In this document: one piece after another, positions 57,692 through 64,000 of the stretch | Numbering within the stretch: position 1 is the first letter of the stretch | Layout: every line of letters starts with the position of its first letter | Assembly (NCBI RefSeq): GCF_022760995.1 | Contig: NZ_JAKWJO010000001.1 | Coordinates: forward strand, 310,001-374,000 | Direction: 5' to 3' | Source of the DNA: Dyella sedimenti | Lineage (GTDB): Bacteria > Pseudomonadota > Gammaproteobacteria > Xanthomonadales > Rhodanobacteraceae | Length of the DNA: 64,000 nt | The notes under the pieces: model-generated | Database searches by the model: none | What the model was told of the DNA's origin: nothing | The model's input: the letters and a program-made list of their open reading frames with translations, nothing else | Translations under genes and position numbers: made by a program

Positions 57692-58222
57692 ATGGCAACA
57701 TCGAAATTCATCAAGCCTTATGTCGAGCATGGAGAAAAGGCCGGCGCAGTACGCAAGATCACGGTCTCGATTCCCCTGCATGTACTGAGGCCCCTGTCTG
57801 ACGAACGCACCCGTCGTCAGGTCAACAATCTTCGGCACGCCACCAATAGCGATTTGCTTGTGGAGGCGTTCCTACATGCTTTTACTGGGCAACCACTGCC
57901 AACTGATGAGGAGCTGAGACGAACTATGGCCACTGCCAAGAAAGCTGCTAAGAAGCCGGCCGCCAAGAAGGCGACCAAGAAGACCGCTGTGAAGAAGGCC
58001 GCCGCCAAGAAGCCGGTTGCCCGCAAGCCGGCCGCCAAGAAGGCTGCCGTGAAGAAGGTTGCCAAGAAGGCTGTCGCCAAGAAGCGTCCGGCGGCCGCCA
58101 AGAAGGCCGCCGTGAAGAAGGTCGCAACCAAGAAGGTGGCGAAGAAGGCCCCCGCCAAGCGCACCGTGAAGAAGGCCGCTGCCGCCAAGGTGGTGAAGGC
58201 CACCAAGGCTGCCAAGAAGTAA
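57692..58222 (+). CDS. metJ: MetJ-type repressor fused to a histone H1-like lysine-rich tail
   Basis: Residues 1-72 of this 176-residue protein are close to MetJ, the SAM-responsive ribbon-helix-helix repressor of methionine genes. The DNA-contact strand [13 protein letters not shown] (20-32) and the dimer and SAM region [20 protein letters not shown] (37-56), [12 protein letters not shown], are conserved. Instead of the MetJ C-terminal helices, residues 81-176 are an Ala/Lys/Pro repeat ([13 protein letters not shown] type), as in histone H1-like nucleoproteins. An internal ATG at 57926 could make the tail alone (98 residues). GGAGAA precedes ATG 57692. The combination implies a met repressor with extra nonspecific DNA binding. 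Confidence 0.85.
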   Translation: MATSKFIKPYVEHGEKAGAVRKITVSIPLHVLRPLSDERTRRQVNNLRHATNSDLLVEAFLHAFTGQPLPTDEELRRTMATAKKAAKKPAAKKATKKTAVKKAAAKKPVARKPAAKKAAVKKVAKKAVAKKRPAAAKKAAVKKVATKKVAKKAPAKRTVKKAAAAKVVKATKAAKK

Positions 58223-58253
58223 GCATCACCCATAACAAGCCAGATCGACTTTT

Positions 58254-58281
58254 CTCCCCGCGGTGCCCAGCGCGGGGGGAG
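58254..58281 (+). terminator. Hairpin after the MetJ-like gene
   Basis: CTCCCCGCG (58254-58262) pairs with the 58271-58281 arm with one bulged G. No T-run follows; it lies 31 bases past the stop. Confidence 0.5.
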
Positions 58282-58300
58282 TCCTTCGAAAGAGCGATTC

Positions 58301-58320
58301 GTCCCGGCCCATGCCGGGAC
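58301..58320. terminator. Second hairpin after the MetJ-like gene
   Basis: GTCCCGGC (58301-58308) pairs perfectly with GCCGGGAC (58313-58320), loop CCAT. It may back up the first hairpin. Confidence 0.45.
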
Positions 58321-58565
58321 GCTTCGTTTCCGGGCTAGGAAAAATTCTTAGCCGAGGCACGTCGTCGCACCGGCAGCCGAATCGCCACGTCTGACGGCGA
58401 TCGGGACGCCCCATGGGACGCCGCGAAGCTACGGGCGATTTGCCGTAGTGCTGCATTACGGTTACCTTTTCCCCATCCGCGCCGCGGCCAGCCTGGGGAG
58501 GCTCGCCGCTCCTGGATTCACAGGGGGAAAAAGCGCGGGTATCTGATGAAACTCGGTGAGAGACC

Positions 58566-59603
58566 ATGGATACCCGATACATATCTCATGCGCGCCGCCG
58601 TGCGCGCGGGGCCGTTCGGCCCGCTGCCATTGCCATCGTCGTGGTCGTCGCCGTGCTGGCGGCGGCTTCGTGGTTCCTCATTATCAAGCCGCACCAGGAA
58701 TTGATGGAGGCCGATGCGGGCGGACATCCATCCACGCCCGTCCAGCCAGGCGCGCAGGCGACGCCGCCGGCGAACGTGGCGGCGATGAGCCTCAACCAGT
58801 TGCTGGCCGAGGCGCGCAAGGCGGTCAACGACCAGCGCCTGCTGGCGCCCTCCGGCAACAACGCGTTCGAGTTCTACCTCAAGGTGCTGGAGAAGCAGCC
58901 GGGCAACCAGGTGGCCAGCGATGCCTTGCGCGAGACCTTCCCGGTGGGCGCGAGCGTGGCCGAGCAGACCATCAACCAGCGCGACTTCAACGAGGCGCAG
59001 CGCCAGATCGACCTGCTCGCCAAGGCCGATCCGGCCAACTACACCCTGACCATCCTGCGTTCCAAGCTCGATGCCCAGCGCAAGCTGCAGGATCGCGAGC
59101 AGCAGCAGGAAGCCGACAAGGAGCGTCAGGCCCAGCTGGCGGCGCAGAAGGCCGCGGCCGACAAGGCGGACGCCGAACGCCAGGCGGCCGAGGCGCAGCA
59201 GAGGGCTTTGGCCGACCAGCGCGCGGCACAGGCGCGCCAGGCCCAGCAGCAGGCGGCCGAGGCTTTGCGCCAGCAGCAGTCGGCACCCGCCAATGCCGCC
59301 GCCTCCGCGGTCGCGGCATCCTCCGGCAGCGCGACGCATGGTCCGGTGCTGGTGCGCAACGTGAATCCGCGCTATCCCACCGCGGCGGTGCGCTCCAACC
59401 AGGAAGGCTGGGTGGAGGTGAGCTTCACCATCACGCCCGAAGGCAATGTCGATGACGTGAAGGTGATCGATGCCGAGCCGCGCCACGTGTTCGATCGCGC
59501 CGCGGTGGAGGCGGTGAGCCGCTGGAAGTACGACCCGGCCACCAAGGACGGCACGCCCGTGGCGACGCAGGACAAGCGCCGCATCGTGTTCAAGCTCAAC
59601 TAG
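58566..59603 (+). CDS. TonB-family energy transducer
   Basis: This 345-residue protein has one N-terminal membrane segment (AIAIVVVVAVLAAASWFLII) and a long helical Gln/Ala/Arg-rich linker (about 180-265). The C-terminal TonB domain (about 262-345) has GPVLVRNVNPRYPTAAVRSNQEGWVEVSFTITPEG and VSRWKYDPATKDGTPV. It probably transduces energy from ExbB/ExbD to outer-membrane receptors, or links envelope layers. The helical linker replaces the usual proline-rich stretch. GGTGAGAG precedes ATG 58566. No exbBD is seen beside it. Confidence 0.85.
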   Translation: MDTRYISHARRRARGAVRPAAIAIVVVVAVLAAASWFLIIKPHQELMEADAGGHPSTPVQPGAQATPPANVAAMSLNQLLAEARKAVNDQRLLAPSGNNAFEFYLKVLEKQPGNQVASDALRETFPVGASVAEQTINQRDFNEAQRQIDLLAKADPANYTLTILRSKLDAQRKLQDREQQQEADKERQAQLAAQKAAADKADAERQAAEAQQRALADQRAAQARQAQQQAAEALRQQQSAPANAAASAVAASSGSATHGPVLVRNVNPRYPTAAVRSNQEGWVEVSFTITPEGNVDDVKVIDAEPRHVFDRAAVEAVSRWKYDPATKDGTPVATQDKRRIVFKLN

Positions 59604-59646
59604 CCGGGTGGGCCGCAGCGGGCCCGCGCCATCGCCCGGAGCCACG

Positions 59647-59675
59647 AAGCGCCGCATGGTCCCCATGCGGCGCTT
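59647..59675. terminator. Bidirectional hairpin between the TonB-like and serine hydrolase genes
   Basis: A perfect 13-bp stem pairs 59647-59659 with 59663-59675 around a three-base loop; CGCTTTCGCTTT follows. It separates two convergent stop codons. Confidence 0.8.
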
Positions 59676-59702
59676 TCGCTTTCCGCGGCTCCGGTCCGGC
59701 GC

Positions 59703-61001
59703 TCAACGCTGGGTGGTGTGGATGCGGGTTGCGGTCTTCGGCTTGTTGCGGGACTTGCTCCTGGCGGCCGCCGCCGGCGCGTCGCTTTCGATGCCCGCCC
59801 AATCCACGTGCGGCAGGCCGAGCAGGCTGTCGAACACCATCGGCATGAGGCCGGACGGTACCGGGTCCGAGGAATTCCACAGCGTCACCACGCCGATGTG
59901 GTACTTGGGAAAGAAACCGATCATGGTGCGGTAACCCTCGACCGCCCCGGCATGGAACACCAGGGTGTCCCCGCCGTAGTCGAACACGCGCCAGCCGAGC
60001 GCGTAGTGCGCATCGGAGAGCCGCGCGCGGCGCCAGGGCGAGGAGCGCAGTTCGACCGGCGTGGCCACTTCCGGCGCGTGGAGCATGTCCAGCAGCTTCG
60101 CGGGCAGCACGTCGGGACGGCCGCCCATCTGCGCGATCAGCCATTGCTCCATGTCGCGCAGGCTGGCGTTGACGCCAGCCGCCGGCGCCACCCGGTAATA
60201 GGCGTCCTTCGGCTCGAAGGGGATCCAGCCATGGCTGTTGGCCCGGTGCGGGCGCGCCCAGCTCTTGCTCTGTTCCAGTCCCTCGCGGCCGTAGCTGGCG
60301 GTCTTCATGCCCAGCGGATAGAACAGCCGCTTGTCGACCTGATGGCTGAAGAAGTCGCCGGTCTGCGCATAGACCACGTCGCCGATCAGGCTGAAGGCGA
60401 CGTTCTGGTAGCCGTAGCACTGGCCTACCCCGCAGGTGAGGCTGACCTCGTCCAGCTTGCGTGCCAGTTCCTCGTAGGGGATGTTTTCCTCGAGCATGCT
60501 GTCGTAGGTGTTCTTGGGCAGGCCCAGGCGCTGGCCGAGGATGTCGCGCACGGTCGCCTGCTCGGCGGCCGCATCGCTCTTGAGCTTGAAGAAGGGCAGC
60601 ACGGCGGCGAGCCGGGTGTCCCAGCTCAGCTTGCCGTCCTCCACCAGCATGCCGGTCAACGCGGTGGCGAAGGCCTTGGAGAGCGAGGCCAGGCGAAAGA
60701 CAGTTTCTGGCGTGACCGGTTCGCGCGTGGCGGCGTTGGCGTAGCCGAGGGTGTCCTCGAACACCACCTTGTCGTCCAGCACGATGGCGGTGGCCAGGCC
60801 GGCGACGGCGTTGCGCTGGTCCAGCCGATCCAGCCACTGCTGGTAGGACGACACGGCCTCCTTTACGCGATCGGGCGGCAGCGGCTGGGCCGGCGCGGCG
60901 GCGCTGACCGGGTCGGGCGGCGCCGAGGCGGTGCGGGCCGAAAGCGAGGTGCTCAGGCCCAGCGATGCGGCGATGAGCAGGGAGATCGTGCGGAACGTCA
61001 T
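59703..61001 (-). CDS. Class C beta-lactamase-fold serine hydrolase
   Basis: This 432-residue secreted protein (signal peptide ending near SLSARTASA) belongs to the class C beta-lactamase / serine hydrolase family. The SxxK motif is in FRLASLSKAFATALT, the second motif is YQNVAFSLIGDV, and HAG is in VFHAGAVEGYRTM. It could be an esterase, D-aminopeptidase or beta-lactamase; true AmpC is unlikely because no ampR is near. ATG 61001 fits the signal peptide; the frame upstream to 61196 is not coding-like. The C-terminal end is basic. Confidence 0.85.
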   Translation of the reverse strand: MTFRTISLLIAASLGLSTSLSARTASAPPDPVSAAAPAQPLPPDRVKEAVSSYQQWLDRLDQRNAVAGLATAIVLDDKVVFEDTLGYANAATREPVTPETVFRLASLSKAFATALTGMLVEDGKLSWDTRLAAVLPFFKLKSDAAAEQATVRDILGQRLGLPKNTYDSMLEENIPYEELARKLDEVSLTCGVGQCYGYQNVAFSLIGDVVYAQTGDFFSHQVDKRLFYPLGMKTASYGREGLEQSKSWARPHRANSHGWIPFEPKDAYYRVAPAAGVNASLRDMEQWLIAQMGGRPDVLPAKLLDMLHAPEVATPVELRSSPWRRARLSDAHYALGWRVFDYGGDTLVFHAGAVEGYRTMIGFFPKYHIGVVTLWNSSDPVPSGLMPMVFDSLLGLPHVDWAGIESDAPAAAARSKSRNKPKTATRIHTTQR

Positions 61002-61200
61002 GCGATGGGAACGCTTGCTAGGCGCCGCATCGGCGCCGGTGGAACGATCCCGGCCCCGCATATGCCTGGCCGGAGGGTGGCGAGCCGGTTCATCCATGAG
61101 GCCCGCGCGAGGGTACTCCAGTCCTCCCGGAAAATCCCGGTGAAGCCCGCAGGGATTTCCATCCCGGGTCTGTTGGGACAAGCCGGCCTGCGGCAAAGTT

Positions 61201-62781
61201 TCATGAACAGGCCCCGAGGATCAGGTCGCTGGCGCGTTCGGCGATCATGATGACCGGCGCGTTGGTGTTGCCGCTGGGCAGGCTGGGCATCACCGAGGCA
61301 TCGACCACGCGCAGCCCTTCCACGCCGCGCACGCGCAGCTCGCTGTCCAGCGGCGCGTTGCCGTCGCTGCCCATGCGGCAGGTGCCGGCGGGGTGGTAGA
61401 TGGTCTCGGCCTTGCGGCGGATGAAGTCCGCGTAGTCAGCGTCACTGGACAGGGTGCGCTCGGGAAACACCGGCGCGCCGCGATAGGGCGCGAAGGCGGC
61501 TTGCGCGAGGATCTCGCGCGACAGGCGCGCGCCTTCGATCATGCGTTGCAGGTCGTGCCCCTCGGGATCGCCGAGATAGTTGGCGTGGATGGCGATCGGC
61601 TGTGACGGATCGGCCGAACGCAGGCGCAGCCAGCCGCGGCTGCGCGGGTGCAGGTAGCACGCATGCACCGTATAGCCGTGGCCGGGCAGGCGATGGCGGC
61701 CGTGGTCATCGAGCAACGCGGGCACGAAGTGGAATTGCAGGTCGCAGCGCTCGTCATCGGCGAGGCGGCTGCGCACGAAGCCGCCGGCCTCGGCCACGTT
61801 GGAACTGCCGGGACCATCGCGGTGGCGCAGGAAGCGCCAGCCGGCAGCCAGTTCGTTGAGGTGGTCGTAGGTGATGTTCCGCGTGCTGCCATCCAGCGTG
61901 CAGATGTCCAGGTGGTCCTGCAGGTTCGCGCCCACGTCCGGCAGGTCGGCTTGCACGGCGATGCCGTACTCGCGCAGATGGTCGGCGGGGCCTACACCGG
62001 AAAGCATCAGCAACTGCGGGGTGTTCACTGCGCCGCCGGCCAGGATCACTTCACCGGCCTCGAGCAGCGGACCGCCGCCTTGCAGCTGAACGCCCACCGC
62101 GCGCCCTTGGCGGATCGCCACGCACGCCACCGCGGCCCGCGTGCGCACTTCGAGGTTTGGCCGTCCGCGGGCAGGGCGCAGGTAGCCGGTGGCGGTGGAG
62201 CAGCGCAGACCGCCACGCTGGGTGACCTGGTACAGGCCGAAGCCTTCCTGGCGCTCGCCGTTGAAATCGTCGTTGCGGGAAAACCCTGCACTGCATGCCG
62301 CCTCGACGAAGGCATCGGACAGCGGGTTGCGATGGCGCAGGTCGCTCACCCCGAGCGGACCGCCGACGCCATGCAGCGCGCCGGCGCCACGGGTGTTGTC
62401 CTCGCTGCGCAGGAACCAGGGCAACACTTGCCGCCACGACCAGCGCGCGTCGCCGGTGGCCTGCGCCCAACGTTCGTAGTCGCCCGGTACGCCGCGGATG
62501 TAGCACATCGCGTTGATCGCGCTGGAGCCGCCGAGGGTCTTGCCGCGCGGCCACCACAGGGTGCGTCCTTGCAGGTGCGCCTCCGGCTCGGTGCGGTAGT
62601 TCCAGTTGATGCGGCGGTTGTTGGCCAGGCGCGCGATGCCGGCCGGCATGTGGATCAGCGGGTTCCAGTCGGCCGGCCCGGCCTCCAGCAGCAGCACGCG
62701 CTTGCCGGCATGGGCGCTGAGCCGGTTCGCCAGAACGCAGCCGGCCGAGCCGGCGCCGACGATGATGTAGTCGTAGGCCAT
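61201..62781 (-). CDS. GMC-family FAD oxidoreductase (choline dehydrogenase-like)
   Basis: This 526-residue enzyme oxidises an alcohol with FAD. The dinucleotide motif is YDYIIVGAGSAGCVLANRLS at residue 3, the GMC signature is RGKTLGGSSAINAMCYIRG, the second signature is LAGGAVNTPQLLMLSGVGP, and the C-terminal active site is YHPAGTCRMGSD and DASVMPSLPSGNTNAPVIMIAER. It resembles choline dehydrogenase and alkyl-alcohol dehydrogenase; substrate is not clear, and betB/betI are absent. ATG 62781 or 62784 follows AGGGGGA. It diverges from a transporter gene with only 53 bases between. Confidence 0.92.
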   Translation of the reverse strand: MAYDYIIVGAGSAGCVLANRLSAHAGKRVLLLEAGPADWNPLIHMPAGIARLANNRRINWNYRTEPEAHLQGRTLWWPRGKTLGGSSAINAMCYIRGVPGDYERWAQATGDARWSWRQVLPWFLRSEDNTRGAGALHGVGGPLGVSDLRHRNPLSDAFVEAACSAGFSRNDDFNGERQEGFGLYQVTQRGGLRCSTATGYLRPARGRPNLEVRTRAAVACVAIRQGRAVGVQLQGGGPLLEAGEVILAGGAVNTPQLLMLSGVGPADHLREYGIAVQADLPDVGANLQDHLDICTLDGSTRNITYDHLNELAAGWRFLRHRDGPGSSNVAEAGGFVRSRLADDERCDLQFHFVPALLDDHGRHRLPGHGYTVHACYLHPRSRGWLRLRSADPSQPIAIHANYLGDPEGHDLQRMIEGARLSREILAQAAFAPYRGAPVFPERTLSSDADYADFIRRKAETIYHPAGTCRMGSDGNAPLDSELRVRGVEGLRVVDASVMPSLPSGNTNAPVIMIAERASDLILGACS

Positions 62782-62834
62782 CATTCCCCCTGTGCCAGGA
62801 CCGTCATGGGGCCATGCTAGTCTGTCCGCGTCCC

Positions 62835-64000
62835 ATGCTGGAAACGCCGGTGAACGCCTCCCCACCCGCCGCCGCGAACGAAGGCCTCGCCTCGACCCTG
62901 TCGGCCGTGGCCTTCTTCTTCGTGATGACGGCTTACTACATCATCCGGCCCGTGCGCGACCAGCTCAGCGGCGCGGTCGGCTCGCAGTCGCTGCCGCTGT
63001 TCTACGGCAGCACGTTCGTCGTGATGCTGCTGCTGACCCCGGCGTTCGGCGCGCTGGTGGCGCACTACCCCCGCAAACGCCTGCTCGGCTGGTGCTACAG
63101 CTTCTTCATCGCCTGCCTGGTCGCCTTCGTGCCGGCCTTCCTGGCGCAGGACCGCATCGGCGCGCGCGCCCTGGGCGTGGTGTTCTTCGTCTGGGTCAGC
63201 GTGTTCAACCTGTTCGTGGTGTCGCTGTTCTGGAGCTTCATGGCGGACATCTTCCAGAGCGCGCAGGCGCGGCGGGTGTTCCCGCTGATCGCGCTGGGCG
63301 GCATGGCCGGCGCCCTCTTCGGCCCGACCCTGACCAAGCTGCTGGTGACGATCATCGGCGTGGCGCCGTTGCTGGTGCTGTCGGCGGGCATGCTGCTGGT
63401 GGCGCTGGGCCTGCTGCTTACGATCTCCACACGCCACGACTGCCGCGAGCCGCTGCGGCGCGACGAGGTGATCGGCGGCTCGCTGTGGGCCGGCATCAAG
63501 GAGCTGTGGACGCGTCCGTTCCTGCGCTACATGGCCATCCTGATGGTGCTGGGCGATGGCATCGGCACGCTGGCCTACGCGCTGATCGCCGACTACACCA
63601 AGGTCCATCTGCCGGACCGGATCGCGCGCACCGCCTTCTACAACGACCTGGACCTGGTGACCAACCTGCTTGGCGCGGTGCTGCAGCTCACCTTGACGCG
63701 TTGGCTGCTGATCCGTCGCGGCGCGGCGTGGGCGCTGGTGGTGCCCGCGCTGGTCAACCTGGTCCTGCTGGCGTCATTGGCGGTGACCGGGGCCGGCGAC
63801 ATCACCCTGTTCGGCGCCACGATACCGCTGCTGGCGGTAACCCTGGCCGGCTCGCGCGGCTTCGCCTACGGCATGACCAAGCCGGCGACGGACGCGCTCT
63901 ACACGCGCGTGCCGCGGGAGACGCGCTACAAGGGCAAGAACTTCGTGGAGACGGCCATCTGGCGCTTCGGCGATGTGGTGGTCACCAGCGGGGTGACGCT
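62835..64000 (+). CDS. ATP/ADP-translocase-like membrane protein, 3' end missing
   Basis: The frame is open from ATG 62835 to the window end (388 codons and two bases). The product has about ten hydrophobic segments: VAFFFVMTAYYIIRPVRDQL, FVVMLLLTPAFGALVAHYPRK, and FVWVSVFNLFVVSLFWSFMADIF. The YYIIRPVRDQL and LFWSFMADIF pattern is usual in bacterial NTP/NDP-exchange-like MFS proteins (related to ATP:ADP antiporters of obligate intracellular bacteria) that are widespread in free-living species. Transport substrate is unknown. No clear ribosome-binding site is visible. It diverges from the GMC gene. Confidence 0.8.
   Translation, partial: MLETPVNASPPAAANEGLASTLSAVAFFFVMTAYYIIRPVRDQLSGAVGSQSLPLFYGSTFVVMLLLTPAFGALVAHYPRKRLLGWCYSFFIACLVAFVPAFLAQDRIGARALGVVFFVWVSVFNLFVVSLFWSFMADIFQSAQARRVFPLIALGGMAGALFGPTLTKLLVTIIGVAPLLVLSAGMLLVALGLLLTISTRHDCREPLRRDEVIGGSLWAGIKELWTRPFLRYMAILMVLGDGIGTLAYALIADYTKVHLPDRIARTAFYNDLDLVTNLLGAVLQLTLTRWLLIRRGAAWALVVPALVNLVLLASLAVTGAGDITLFGATIPLLAVTLAGSRGFAYGMTKPATDALYTRVPRETRYKGKNFVETAIWRFGDVVVTSGVT

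Larger units (their letters stand above)
58223..58565. other. 343-base gap after the MetJ-like gene
   Basis: It holds two hairpins (58254-58281 and 58301-58320) and the promoter region of the TonB-like gene. No gene is supported. Confidence 0.5.

Noticed and set aside
57692..58222. The MetJ-H1 junction as a simple sequencing frameshift
   Set aside because: The frame is continuous and both parts are in the same frame with no run of identical bases at the junction (about 57905-57930). Resequencing could still show a lost stop codon.
59703..61001. Chromosomal AmpC beta-lactamase
   Set aside because: The motifs fit the wide serine hydrolase family, but the third motif is HAG rather than KTG and no ampR is adjacent.

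Overview
The window is high-GC DNA from a gammaproteobacterium, most likely a member of the Xanthomonadales and probably the Rhodanobacteraceae (Dyella, Luteibacter, Frateuria type). Three things suggest this. An lps locus sits between metB and etfA/etfB, as in Xanthomonas. There is a class I aldolase in a glycolysis gene group, and there are GTAGGAGCG-type palindromic repeats. The genus is an inference, because no rRNA or tRNA gene was seen.

Region 1 (1-11 kb) holds central carbon metabolism: pyk (5' end missing), fba, tkt, and a gph-pgk pair on the minus strand. Two related palindromic repeats bracket an outer-membrane barrel gene plus tkt. Next come maiA, pilU, two overlapping DUF4398 envelope genes, a small DUF465 (YdcH-like) gene, cbs and glmS.

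Region 2 (15-46 kb) is a surface-polysaccharide locus. Sugar-nucleotide supply is encoded by manB, manC and rmlBACD (GDP-mannose, dTDP-rhamnose) and by ugd plus uxs (UDP-glucuronate, UDP-xylose). Export is by an ABC transporter (wzm/wzt) whose first gene overlaps metB. Assembly and decoration genes follow: a sulfotransferase, a methyltransferase-glycosyltransferase fusion, a GT2 enzyme, an epimerase, an acyltransferase, a GT-C-like membrane protein, and a GtrB/GtrA/unknown-protein module. GC content falls visibly between about 21.5 and 37.6 kb, which suggests transfer. The locus is closed by etfA/etfB. Two very large glycosyltransferase-type fusion proteins lie between etfB and the ETF-ubiquinone oxidoreductase gene.

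Region 3 (46-64 kb) holds an amidase, an AlkB-like dioxygenase, and an Mla-type lipid transport operon with a STAS-permease fusion. A 48-bp perfect inverted repeat lies just upstream of that operon. Then come cysD and cysNC (PAPS synthesis, which could feed the sulfotransferase), gcvT and gcvH, a MetJ repressor fused to a lysine-rich histone H1-like tail, a TonB-like protein, a serine hydrolase, a GMC oxidoreductase, and an ATP/ADP-translocase-like membrane protein cut by the window end.

Sulfur and one-carbon metabolism recur through the window (cbs, metB, cysDNC, gcvTH, a MetJ homologue). The strongest candidates for something undescribed are the MetJ-H1 fusion, the uxs-gtrB-gtrA-unknown module, and the methyltransferase-glycosyltransferase that may terminate chains for Wzt.
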